A DNA stretch of 64,000 nucleotides from Bugula neritina (lineage: Eukaryota > Bryozoa > Gymnolaemata > Cheilostomatida > Bugulidae). Shown here piece by piece: positions 35,465 to 45,860 of this stretch. The notes under the pieces were generated by a model, which had not been told where the DNA came from, ran no database searches, and saw only the letters and a program-made list of their open reading frames with translations. The position numbers and the translations under genes were made by a program. The stretch is from positions 23,066,004 to 23,130,003 of the forward strand of contig OZ037765.1 of assembly GCA_964035545.1 (NCBI GenBank), written 5' to 3'. Within the stretch, counting starts at the first letter, position 1. The number at the start of each line of letters is the position of its first letter.

Positions 35465-38400
35465 ATGTCTTCATGTTATGGAAATACTGCTTTAGTATTG
35501 TGTTTAATGTCAGTTGTTTCTTGTGTCCTTGCATTCGTTTTACCACATTGGCTTCTATCTTGGGAGCAAAAACAGAGCACGTTTAGTAGAATAGGCCTGT
35601 GGGAAGTATGCTTTACGGCGTTCACAGATCCGAAGCAATATGCTTATAGATTTTATAGTGGTTGTTGGTGGATTTTTCATGGAGAATTGGACGATGTTCG
35701 CGATATGCTTAATCCAGGTACTGGTATAACTATAAGTATAAGTATAAGACTATCAGTATCACTATAACTATAAGTATAACATTATCATTATGATTAACTG
35801 TTAAGTTTAACTCCAAGTATAACTATAAGTAATAGTACTATATTTATTATGATTTAATAATAAGAATATGACAATAACATAATTGTTTTATGTTGATTTG
35901 TGATATTATTTCAGCTATCGTGAAAAGACAGAACGTGCTCGAGTTAGTTGATAAACGTAAGAGGCCGAAGCCGTGATTTATTACCACAATATATATACAC
36001 GAAAATACTAAAACTATTACAATAAGTGATACAATTAATTATTAAGATTAAGACAAAAAATAGTAAAATAATAAAATAACAAATTAGAAATAAATGTTTA
36101 CATGAACACCGAACATCTCCCACAGAATAGAAAAAAGCTATTTAGATATGATTGTTTTAAGAGGGCACATAGTCTGCCATCCAACTAGGTGGCTTCCGTT
36201 CTCTGGTTGAACGTCTTAGATTGTCGCTATGATTGGCGCTCTCGGTGGTGTCAACCTGGGTACTACTAGCGTTTTGTTTAGGATCCTTTGGTGTCTCAGG
36301 ACTCGCTGGCTCCGTGACGAGTGGTCTGATGTCTCGCCGGTTTCTCCGAAAGAGGTTGTTGTTAAGTTGTATGGCATAGGCTCTGCTACTCAATTGTTTG
36401 TTAATTTGCGCCTCCTGCCATTTTCTCCGGTGCTGACTCCAGTCTCGAACCAAAACTGGTTGCCCTTCTTTCAGCACTGCCAAATCTCTTGCACCGTCAT
36501 TGCATCTCTGCTGCAGTTTTTCATTGCGGCCCTGCTTTTCCCACCAACCTTGGTTGTTCTCTGTTTCTGGCCGAACTTGTGGGAGTACTGACCTGGTGGG
36601 TCTTCCGATAAGTTGCTGAATTGGGCTGGCCGTCAGGCCTTCTTTGGTGGTGTTGAGATGTTCCAGTAACGCAAGTTCGGGCTCTTCACATCTGCGGAGT
36701 ATACGTTTGGCTATCTTCACAGCAGACTCTGCCTTCCCATTGGACTGAGGATGATATGGAGAGCTGGTGGTGTGTGTGAAATTCCATGATTGGCTGAAAG
36801 TGGAAAACTGGTGCGAGGTAAACTGTGGTCCGTTGTCAGTGTGAACCTGTCTGGGTATTCCCAGGCGTCCAAAACAGCGCTTTATGGAGTTGATAACAGC
36901 CTCTGCTGTTTGGTTGTCCAGTCGGTCATATTCAAGGTAGTCAGTCGTATAGTCAACAATAGTAATGTAGTGAGTGTGATTGTATTCAAACAAGTCAATT
37001 CCTACTTTGGTCCAGGGTTGTTGGGGAACTGTGTGGAGTAAAAGTGTTTCCTTCTGTTGCCGGGGAGCATCCAGTTGACATTGTCGACAGTTAGCAATAT
37101 TGTTTTTGATGTCATTGGTGATGCCAAGCCAAAACACTGTGTGGCGGGCACGTCTTAGTGTGGAGTTAATCCCATTATGGCCGGTGTGAAGTAGTTGGAG
37201 AAACTTTCTCTGGAGTGTCTTTGGAATAATGGCTCTTAGTCCTTTGTAAACAATGCCATTGTCAATAGATAGTTCGTCCTGAAAGTGTTTGTACTTGTCG
37301 TGAGTTGTGCAGTTGGCAATGTTCCAGTCATGTTTAATAAGGTTTGTCAGTGTCATAAGTTCATTGTCCTGTGCAGTAGCAGTCCTAATGTTGTCAATTA
37401 AGTCGTCACAAACAGGAGCATCATTATTTTGAGAGTCAATGTGAAAAATGTGTTCTGGTAGTTGTTGATAGTTGGGGGAGTCAAAGTATGAGTCTCTTGA
37501 GAGTAAGTCAGCCGTGATCTGTTCAGCACCCTTTTGCCAAGTTACCTTAATGTTGGGGTATCTTTGTAAGTGAAGAAGCATAGCCTGCAACCTCCGAGAT
37601 GCCTTATGAATGGATTTCCTGAAAATAGATACAAGGGGTTTGTGGTCAGTTTGGATAGTGACAGCATGGTGACCAAAGATATACTGGTCAAAGCGTTCAG
37701 TGCCAAACACTATGGCAAGGCACTCAAGCTCTAGTGGCACATAGTTCTGTTCCGATTTTGTTAAACTGCGAGATGCATATGCTACAGGCTTGCCTCCTTG
37801 CATGAGTGTTGCACCCACACCAGCATTTGAAGCGTCAGTTTGTATAGTTACTGGCTTGTTGCAGTCAAAGTATTGTAGAGTTTCTGAGTCAGTTAGTAAG
37901 GTCTTCAGTCTATTAAAAGCGTTCATTTGGTCGTCAGTCCAGTGAAAGTCTTGAGCATTGTCTTGTGTCAGTAAACGTCGTAATGGTTCAGATTCCGATG
38001 CTAGGTTGCTAATAAATTTTGACATGTATGTGATGTGACCAAGGAATCGTTTTACTCCCTGTGGAGATGAGGGAGGTTTCATCTTAAGAATGGCTTTTAC
38101 TTTGTTAGGATCTGGTTTAAGTCCATTAGTTGTCAGTATGTGTCCAATGTAAGGTAGTTCGTCCTGAAGGAAGCGGGATTTTTCCTTGTTCAGTCTCAGT
38201 CCTGTCTGTCGAGCACGTTTGAAGAGCGCTTCAAGGTTTCTATCATGCTCTTTCCTTGTGCTTCCAAAAATTAGGATGTCATCTGCAACTATGGTGATGC
38301 CATCCAGACCAGCAAGATTTTCCGTGAGCCTTCTCTGAAACTCCTCCGGCGCTGATGCAATTCCGAAGGGTAGCCTTAGGTACTTGTACTTTCCTATGGG

Positions 38401-41400
38401 AGTCCAGAAAGTTGTCAAGTCTGTAGATTCCTCAGCTAGGGGAATTTGATAGAAACCTTCTTTGGCGTCACACAAGGAGAAAAACTTGGCGCCGTTGAGT
38501 TGTGGCAAAACATCTTCCAATGTTGGCATGACAGCGTGGTTTCGTTTAATTGCTTGATTGAGATTTTGCGGATCTATGCAGATGCGTATCTTTCCATTAG
38601 GCTTGCGCACTGGTTGTAGATGGCTTATCCAGTCTGTAGGTGCTTCTACCTTAGCGACAATTTGACGTTGTTCTAGTTCAAGAATAGTCTTGATGAGATC
38701 TGATTTCATCGACAAGGGCACCTTCCGCGGTCGGACTTGCACTGGTACAGCTTCAGGTCTTAGCTCTATCCTATATTCCTGTTCAAACTTTCCAAGTCCG
38801 GTAAATATGTCATCAAAGTTAGTCAGTAAAGTCTGAAGGTCTGGGTCAGTAGTGGCAAAGTTTACATTCTCGCTTTTGGTGCTGGGCATTTGTAATAAAT
38901 CCAGGTGCAAACATGATTTCCATGACAGCAAGCTATGTTGGGTGGTTTCCACAACTAGGAATTTTAATGTAGTGTAACATCCTTGCTTGTTTAGTATCTG
39001 TATCCGTGTCCACCCTAGTGGTGCACACTTGCTCTGGTCATATAAAGTTAGTACAGTATCAGTCGGTGTAAGTTTCGGTCTACCTAGCTTGTCGTAGTCG
39101 ATCGTATTCAAAGTATTGCATGATGCACCAGTGTCAAGTTGGAATTCAATGTCATAAATAGTATCTGCTTGCTTAGCAGTGAGCATCGCTAATAATTTAC
39201 GATCTCGTACAGTAGTGGAGATAGTACTTACATGTTGAGAGTCACTGTCTGAAGAGTAATTCCAGGTGACTTGATTGGCTGTTTCGGTTGAGTCGCGATA
39301 ATGATGCATGCGTGACCTGCAGTATGCAGCAAAGTGGTTAAATTTCTTGCAATGATTGCACTGTTTCCCATATGCTGGGCATGCTCGAGGTGGGTGATTG
39401 CCTCCACAGTTTCCACACCTAGAAGCACCAACTGATTTTCTGACGTTGGGCTGAGAGTGAGTGTGTGAAAGTTGTCCTCTGTGTTTATCAGTGTTACGAG
39501 TGTCATTAGAGTGATATTGATGAGTCGGAGGTCTATGTTTTACCAAGTTCACTTGTTCGAGTCCATATGTGTTATCCTTAGTCATAGTCTTGTAGTCAAT
39601 AGCCGATGCTTCTTCTCGTCTGCAGAGTTCAATTGCTTTGTCAAAGTCAGTCAAGTCAAACAGTTTCTTTCTAATCTTGTCACTTTCAATTCCCAGTATC
39701 AGTGCTTGTAGTATCAGTCGGTTGTACATGTCTTTTAAGTCACATAGTCCTGCAATGGTATGTAGTTCAGTCAAAAATTCGTCAATAGTTCTATTTCCTT
39801 GCTTACAAGTCAGTAGTGAGTGAGTCTTAGCCACTAAGTTTATTCTTGGTTTGCAGTAGTCATCAAACTGTGTCACAACTTTGTCATAGTCAGTTTTGTC
39901 ATTGTTGTCAGTCCAGTTGAAAGAGTCGTATATTTGGTTGCCTCGGCGACCGATAGTTCTAAGTAGGTATGCAGTTTTCACTTTGCCTTCGGCTGTATCT
40001 TTCGATGTGGCAGTTAAAAAAAGTTCGAAGTCACGTTTAAAAATCTTCCATTCCTCAGGTAAATTCGGTCCATCTGCTAATGGTTTTGGCGCTAGTAATT
40101 GCTCCATGTTATTTCAGTGTAATATTAATAATAATTAGACTCGGGGCACCATGTTTTATGTTGATTTGTGATATTATTTCAGCTATCGTGAAAAGACAGA
40201 ACGTGCTCGAGTTAGTTGATAAACGTAAGAGGCCGAAGCCGTGATTTATTACCACAATATATATACACGAAAATACTAAAACTATTACAATAAGTGATAC
40301 AATTAATTATTAAGATTAAGACAAAAAATAGTAAAATAATAAAATAACAAATTAGAAATAAATGTTTACATGAACACCGAACAATAATGATAAACTTAAG
40401 CTTGAAGTTTGACCAAGTTAAACTAACGTATACTTAGTCTCATAGTGATATACTATAATACTTGACTATTATTCATTATTGTAACTTCAACTTATGAGTT
40501 TTCAGTTTTTGAGAGTTTTAATTTTAAGTTGATAACTATTTTTACTTTTAGTGATTCATCAATATCACTATCAGTACTTGAAATTAATGCCTATGCCTAT
40601 GGCTATGATTTGTGAGTAATTATTTAGTCACTTTGATTAATTATTACTAAAAATAAAACTGGTCCAAGTTTACATACTAACTGTTACGCTGGCTTGAGTA
40701 CTTGCTAAGCTCAAAGTGAAGTACCTGAATTCGAAATTCCTTTAGACTTAGTTTTACAGTTGCCAGTGACTTGGTTCAATTTCAAATTGCTAGTGGCTTG
40801 GTTTCAATATCAAATTGTCCACTTTACTTTTGCAAGTCAATAGATTTAGTAATAAGTGATACATAAAAAACTATCTATCAACAAGATGACTTAAATAGAC
40901 TAAGCTTTAAATTTGTATTGACTAGCAGTAGCCACAATTTTTTTCAAGTTTGAACCGATCTAGGTTTTAAGTTGCTTGATTTAAGTTTCAGTATTGGTTT
41001 GATCTAATACGGTTATAGCAAGCTGTCGATAAGTTTGTTGAATCTTATCAATTTTTTAGTGTTTTAATAAAGTTAAAAGATATATTCATATTGATAATCA
41101 ATTTTTCTTGGTATTAAATTGTCTTTTTAACTGCATAACAGTAGTTCTTGTCGCTTCTATCGTTCACTTTTTGTTTTTGATCATAACTAGAAATAGAGTT
41201 GGAAATATTTAGAACTGAACCTTCTAATTCTCTTTTTTAACTGATAAATAATTACTCTGTCATTTCTACTAAATATGTACATATAATTTAGTGTTTAAGT
41301 TAGTTCAAATTTAAGTCAACGCAATGTATTCCTTAACTTGATATGAATTACTGTGACATCCATCTAGCTTTGCTTGTTTGTTATCCTTCATTTACTGGTG

Positions 41401-42725
41401 TCTTGAAATTATGTTTCAATATACTTTTTAAGAATTAGCTGATTTGATGTAATTCAATTTTATCAAAAGCTACTCATAAATAGGTTATGTTGACTCTTAG
41501 AAAAATATCTTTGTTAGCAATAATGTATGATTATCGATAAACCTATTACAGATACAATGCCTATTGACTAAAATATTATTCAGTCATAAAATTTATATTC
41601 TTTATGGTGTAAATTAAAGCTAATCATTTGTTTCAATATACCTAGTTTTTTATATTAATAGTTTTACCAATATTATTAGGTAATAAGCCTATAGGACTCA
41701 TTTAGTTGAATAACTCAAGGTAAATTCACAAGGTTTTTGAACTCCTAAGAATTTTTCTTGCGTTAATGAACCCTGACTACTATGCATGTAAATTGTAGTA
41801 GTATAAAATCTGAATGTACTGTCTTTAGTTCTCGCAGATAATTGAATACCACCTTGTACGTTATTTTTTACTGAAGTGCTCTCTAAAATTGACATGAAAA
41901 TAGAGTTATTTTATCTATTTCTAACCAAAATATCACTACGTTTCAATTCATGCGTTGTTCTCTATTAATTTTTATTCTACAATAGTACATTTCAATTTTT
42001 GGTATTTTTCTTATGTTAACTTTTCTTTTAATTTTAGCTTGGTTCAAGGCTGTGCAGAGTTTCTCTGTTCTCACACTGTTCAGTGTATTCATTTCCTGCT
42101 TTTTCCTGTTGGCTGGTCGGTGTAATAAATCACTGCGTCTGTGTGGTTATGGCGGTTCTGCTGTCTTCTCAGTCATTACAAGTAAGTGCTGTCTAACTGT
42201 ATCAATAGTGTTAGTCAGCTATATGCTCAGTTTTAAAAACCTATCAAAAAATATTTGGTGGCCCAATTGCTCCATATACTGGTATTACTAGTTATAAACT
42301 TTGCAACAAAATGAAATTAGTCTTGAAGTAATACTAATCATAATTCACAAAGTAAAGAATGAATTACATTATAAAACCTGATTGCTATTAACAATTTTGT
42401 GAATCATTTAGACTTTAGATGGTGGTGGAATTTATTATATATGAACTAAAAATTTCTATTGATCAAAAAATGTATGTAATGAGTAATTGATGATGGTGAT
42501 TTTATTGTAGCTCTTTGTGGACTGTTGTGTGTGGTCATATTTGGAGCCTGTGCGAAAGATCCTCAGTTGTATAGACTTCCAATGCCCCAATATAACTATT
42601 TTGGCGCTGGATTTGCTTTGATGATTATTTGTGTTCTGTCAGCTGGATTTTGTGTTTCTTTCCTAATTGGTGCCATCTCGGAAAGTAATGATTCAAAGGA
42701 AACTAATTCAAAGTATAGACAATGA
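35465..42725 (+). CDS. Claudin/PMP22-superfamily four-TM protein
   Basis: Three exons, 35465-35717, 42038-42181 and 42511-42725 (612 nt, 203 aa, stop TGA), with donors CCAG|GTACTG and ACAA|GTAAGT, acceptors TTTTAG and ATTGTAG, all in phase. TM1 about residues 7-31; extracellular loop 1 with the superfamily signature GLWEVC (44-49) and a second Cys at 67 followed by WW; TM2 about 90-111, TM3 about 120-145, TM4 near 160-185; short polar cytosolic tail. Loop-1 Cys spacing is 17 residues, longer than the usual 8-10 of true claudins, so I assign the superfamily (claudin, PMP22/EMP, gamma-subunit-like) and not a subfamily. Family members sit in the plasma membrane at cell contacts. Intron 1 (6.3 kb) contains a full retrotransposon. 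A poly-A signal AATAAA is at 42996-43001. Confidence 0.85.
35884..36115 (-). repeat. LTR (3' LTR of element 1)
   Basis: 232 bp, TGTTTTATG at its left edge and GAACA at its right edge in plus-strand view, matching 40152-40383. Confidence 0.96.
36157..40107 (-). CDS. Gag-pol polyprotein of retrotransposon 1
   Basis: One uninterrupted 1,316-aa frame starting MEQLLAPKPL, 44 bp after the primer-binding site. N-terminal Gag-like helical region; two CCHC zinc knuckles (CGNCGGNHPPRAC and CNHCKKFNHFAAYC, near 39.3-39.4 kb); an aspartic protease (FQLDTGAS, near 39.13 kb); reverse transcriptase with the catalytic box VADDIL (near 38.28 kb); RNase H (TDASNAGVGATL, near 37.8 kb); integrase with an HHCC zinc finger (HTGHNG ... 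CRQCQ) and the D, D, E catalytic residues (GIDLFE, HTDNGPQF, NGKAES). The order PR-RT-RH-IN places it in the Ty3/gypsy group. No envelope frame and no frameshift between gag and pol. All catalytic residues that I can check are present, so it may be competent. Confidence 0.96.
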   Translation of the reverse strand: MEQLLAPKPLADGPNLPEEWKIFKRDFELFLTATSKDTAEGKVKTAYLLRTIGRRGNQIYDSFNWTDNNDKTDYDKVVTQFDDYCKPRINLVAKTHSLLTCKQGNRTIDEFLTELHTIAGLCDLKDMYNRLILQALILGIESDKIRKKLFDLTDFDKAIELCRREEASAIDYKTMTKDNTYGLEQVNLVKHRPPTHQYHSNDTRNTDKHRGQLSHTHSQPNVRKSVGASRCGNCGGNHPPRACPAYGKQCNHCKKFNHFAAYCRSRMHHYRDSTETANQVTWNYSSDSDSQHVSTISTTVRDRKLLAMLTAKQADTIYDIEFQLDTGASCNTLNTIDYDKLGRPKLTPTDTVLTLYDQSKCAPLGWTRIQILNKQGCYTTLKFLVVETTQHSLLSWKSCLHLDLLQMPSTKSENVNFATTDPDLQTLLTNFDDIFTGLGKFEQEYRIELRPEAVPVQVRPRKVPLSMKSDLIKTILELEQRQIVAKVEAPTDWISHLQPVRKPNGKIRICIDPQNLNQAIKRNHAVMPTLEDVLPQLNGAKFFSLCDAKEGFYQIPLAEESTDLTTFWTPIGKYKYLRLPFGIASAPEEFQRRLTENLAGLDGITIVADDILIFGSTRKEHDRNLEALFKRARQTGLRLNKEKSRFLQDELPYIGHILTTNGLKPDPNKVKAILKMKPPSSPQGVKRFLGHITYMSKFISNLASESEPLRRLLTQDNAQDFHWTDDQMNAFNRLKTLLTDSETLQYFDCNKPVTIQTDASNAGVGATLMQGGKPVAYASRSLTKSEQNYVPLELECLAIVFGTERFDQYIFGHHAVTIQTDHKPLVSIFRKSIHKASRRLQAMLLHLQRYPNIKVTWQKGAEQITADLLSRDSYFDSPNYQQLPEHIFHIDSQNNDAPVCDDLIDNIRTATAQDNELMTLTNLIKHDWNIANCTTHDKYKHFQDELSIDNGIVYKGLRAIIPKTLQRKFLQLLHTGHNGINSTLRRARHTVFWLGITNDIKNNIANCRQCQLDAPRQQKETLLLHTVPQQPWTKVGIDLFEYNHTHYITIVDYTTDYLEYDRLDNQTAEAVINSIKRCFGRLGIPRQVHTDNGPQFTSHQFSTFSQSWNFTHTTSSPYHPQSNGKAESAVKIAKRILRRCEEPELALLEHLNTTKEGLTASPIQQLIGRPTRSVLPQVRPETENNQGWWEKQGRNEKLQQRCNDGARDLAVLKEGQPVLVRDWSQHRRKWQEAQINKQLSSRAYAIQLNNNLFRRNRRDIRPLVTEPASPETPKDPKQNASSTQVDTTESANHSDNLRRSTRERKPPSWMADYVPS
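40152..40383 (-). repeat. LTR (5' LTR of element 1)
   Basis: 232 bp, the promoter-bearing copy for the minus-strand element; the primer-binding site abuts it at 40138-40151. Confidence 0.96.
40389..42037. other. Remainder of claudin-like intron 1
   Basis: AT-rich intronic sequence after the retrotransposon; no exon, RNA or repeat boundary recognised. Confidence 0.5.
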
Positions 42726-42995
42726 TATGTGAAAACCGTATAAATAATTTTATATATCTTTTTTTTCTCTGTCTCTATTGGGGTGGCATGGTATGTAAAA
42801 ATAGTTAGACAATATACACGTAACACATTCCATTTTCTTCTAAGATTCTAAAGAAAAAAAGCTGCCTTGTACATATTTATAAAAGCTACTCGTGTTTGCT
42901 AACCATTAGTAATATTTTATACATGTATTTTCATTATGTTATTTTACAAATTATTGTTATATACTTATTTTTTATTCAATGACATTCCATGGTAA

Positions 42996-43001
42996 AATAA
43001 A
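42996..43001 (+). terminator. Polyadenylation signal AATAAA of the claudin-like gene
   Basis: First AATAAA on the sense strand downstream of the stop codon at 42725, followed by a GT/T-rich stretch (GAAGTTGTCTTCTTTT). Confidence 0.6.
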
Positions 43002-43574
43002 CTTTGAAAAAAGTTTGAAGTTGTCTTCTTTTATATGCACTAGCAAATTATTCTAAATATGCATTGCTTAATTTAATTAGTTATTCATAGAATATAATAT
43101 TTAGAAGATTCTCAGAGTCAAAATTTGTTAAAATTGCAACAGGCTAAAATTGTTTCATGAGATCGTGTAAAATTTTGAACCAGAGTTGCCTTCCCTCGTA
43201 AAAGGAGCATACAGCTACTTCAAGTGGAATATACTAATTATAAATTATGATTCTAACAATTTAATAGATTATTGACAAGCTTAACTGAAAAAAATTGAAA
43301 GCTGCAGAGCATGTGCTTACATTAACATGTTTATTAAAAGTTGCCAAACTACTATAACTGCTGCATGCAGTTTCATGTTTGAATGATAGACAAATTTATT
43401 CTTCTGAATGAGTTTGCTAATGGCCGGGGCATGTTACTTAGATTTTCTACACATTACTATGAGCTTAAACAACTGAGAAAAGTACAATGTTAGTTGTTAT
43501 TCCAAAGTATAAAATATGTATGGTTGCAATTCTATTGTACACCGCCAATAATAATTAATGATCAATTAATAGAT

Positions 43575-43902
43575 CAAAGCTGTCCAACAGGCAGCCCCAG
43601 GGCTGGATGTGCCCCCCACAGCCTACATTTATGTGGCCCCAAAGGCATAAAACTAAAATTGTTTTCACAGTTCACATAAATTAAAGTGAAAAACCACCTG
43701 TTCAATGTCTTATTTATACACATGCTACAAAACATACAGCTTGCATTAACTATTAGAACTTGATTCATAAGAATTTGGAATAAAATAATTTCAAAAATAC
43801 TGACACTGTGGCCCCCTGTAGAAGCTAATGTTTACAATGTAGCCCTCACCATGAAATATTTCTTTTCAGTGGCCCTCACTCTGAAAAGGTTAGACACTCC
43901 TG
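43575..43902. mobile_element. Decayed hAT-like MITE
   Basis: Ends read CAAAGCTGTCCAAC on the left and, reverse-complemented, CAGGAGTGTCTAACC on the right. These resemble the TGTCCAAC-type termini of many small animal hAT elements, and both ends carry the accompanying 'GGCCC' blocks (TGTGGCCCC, AGTGGCCCT). About 328 bp, no coding capacity. The flanking 8-mers match only partly, so it is old. Confidence 0.55.
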
Positions 43903-44311
43903 TTATGGACCATTTCGCATATGATGGTAAGTTATACTAATTCATGTTTTACACAAAAATCAGTTGTTTACTATTCAATATTTACAGATTAAGTTTAGTG
44001 CTAATAAGTGCCTCTAATATTGACTCTATATTAGTGTCACAATTCCTGTCTTGTGCAACTAAAAAGTTGCACAATCTGCACTACATGTTATGATATGCTG
44101 TAAAGAAAATATAGCAGTCTCCAGTGAAAGTTGAACCTTTACAGCACCTTGGTGTGTGACATGATCCTCTATGCTTCATACAACTACACCAGCTTGAAAA
44201 AGAAGCTCACTTTACAAAATATATAACAGATGGAGCTCATTGGCCTAGATATAAATAGATTTGCACATCAAACTAAAAAGGTCTTGAGTTTTTCTCAAGT
44301 AACTATTTGAC

Positions 44312-44347
44312 CGGTTTTTGTAAACTGCGTAAACGGAAAAGCGGAAA
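44312..44347 (+). repeat. Left terminal inverted repeat
   Basis: 36 bp matching the reverse complement of 53598-53633 with two mismatches; bordered outside by the 9-bp duplication CTATTTGAC. Confidence 0.85.
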
Positions 44348-44769
44348 TTTCTGCAAAAACGGCGGAAAAGTACTTAACCGAGCAATTTTTTTAGTAATCG
44401 CTGCGTAATACTTTTGTGTATGCACGAAGCATAGGTTTTAGTTGAAAAATGACACAACTCTATTATTAAAATAATCTTGCATTAAGAAAACCTCGGCAAC
44501 GTGTTTAGTACTTAGTCTATTTCATCCCTCACAATCAACGTGATATCTTCAACTCTACAAGTACACCCCTTCAACTGAACAGCTTATATCTTTTTGCTTG
44601 AACCTAAAATTTTCACTTCGACTTTCCAATACAACAAATAAAGCTAGAGATGGGTAAGCTCAATCTGCTTATAAATTATTAATACCATTTTTAAACTAAA
44701 TAATTGTCGATTAAAATAATAATCTAAATCACATTTATATTAACGATTAAATTTAATAAATAATAATAT

Positions 44770-45250
44770 TAATAGAAATATTAATAATACTAATACTAAT
44801 AGTAATACTAATACTAATAGTAATAGTAATACTCAATAGTAATAGTAATGCTCTAATAGTAATAGTATCACTTTTACTAATACTAATAGTAATACTAATA
44901 GTAATAGCGTTTAATTAATAATATAAATAATAAATAATATACTTATACTTAAACTTATAGTGATAATTATATATTAACTTGTAGATTACGATATCATTTT
45001 AACTTTAGGTATTGAATTACATTTATTATAATTATAATTGTATTACTAATACTAATATTAATACTAATAGTAAATGTAATACTATTAGTATAACTATTAA
45101 ACTTAGTGCTACTAGTTCTATTACTATGTCTATTGTCTATTAGTATCACTATTACTATTAAACTTAGTATAACTATAAGTATAAGTATTATGTTAATTAA
45201 TAATATTTTAGTATTAAATTAATTATTAATAATAATAATATAATCATTGT
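44770..45250. repeat. Quasi-periodic ACTAATAGTAAT repeats
   Basis: Trinucleotide-like variants (AATACTAATAG, AGTAATACT, TATAAGTAT) extend about 480 bp inside the transposon, left of the nested LTR element. Similar tracts occur at 34.56 and 63.24 kb. Confidence 0.7.
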
Positions 45251-45424
45251 CATTATATAAAGTGTAGTATTATTATTATTATTTTAATATAATTTTGTAT
45301 TATTAATAATAATAATTCATAATTGTATTGGTATTCTTATTCTAATACTGTAGTAGTAATTCACATCTGCTTATCTTATGTTTATTTTAATTCATTTAAT
45401 TATATATGTAATTCACTAACCAGT

Positions 45425-45752
45425 TGTTATATTATTATGTGTCTTTTGTTTATCACTAATTACGGACTAGCGAGATGCTACGTTATAATGTCATGTGCAT
45501 TTGTTTATTAAAATACATATTGGGTCAAGGACGAACGAGAGACTACGAGATGAAAGATGTCAGCCTACAGTAGATAAACACGCCGATAGACTTTGTGATA
45601 AAATAATTATAAATCAGTACTATACTTTTGGTCCTTGTATTTCCCCTGGCCGGCCAGTCCCCACTTTATTGTTCTTTCGATATTTCAATGTCATGCCTAC
45701 ATACTTCGAGTAACTCTCAGGTAATTATATACTCACTATACTTAATGTTTCA
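45425..45752 (+). repeat. 5' LTR of element 2
   Basis: 328 bp, starts TGTTATATT and ends AATGTTTCA; same length and sequence as 49927-50254 on inspection. Confidence 0.96.
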
Positions 45753-45860
45753 TGGTGGCAGCTAGATCGTACTCGCACCCTACTTTGCCACTGGAGTGGT
45801 GATTGTTTAGCTTTTAGTTGTTTGTTGTTGTGGACTGTGTTGGTCTGCCTTGGAGCTGTC

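Larger units (their letters stand above)
35884..40383 (-). mobile_element. Full-length Ty3/gypsy-type LTR retrotransposon 1
   Basis: A 4,500-bp element in reverse orientation inside intron 1 of the claudin-like gene. It has 232-bp LTRs (35884-36115, 40152-40383) that look identical by eye and begin TG and end CA, a 5-bp target duplication ATAAT (35879-35883, 40384-40388), a primer-binding site next to the 5' LTR (minus strand TGGTGCCCCGAGTC, ending at 40151), a polypurine tract GGGAGA at 36116-36121 and one long gag-pol frame. Identical LTRs and an intact frame indicate very recent insertion. Confidence 0.97.

Noticed and set aside
36229-37041. Plus-strand open frames over retrotransposon 1
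   Set aside because: Antisense shadows of the gag-pol frame.
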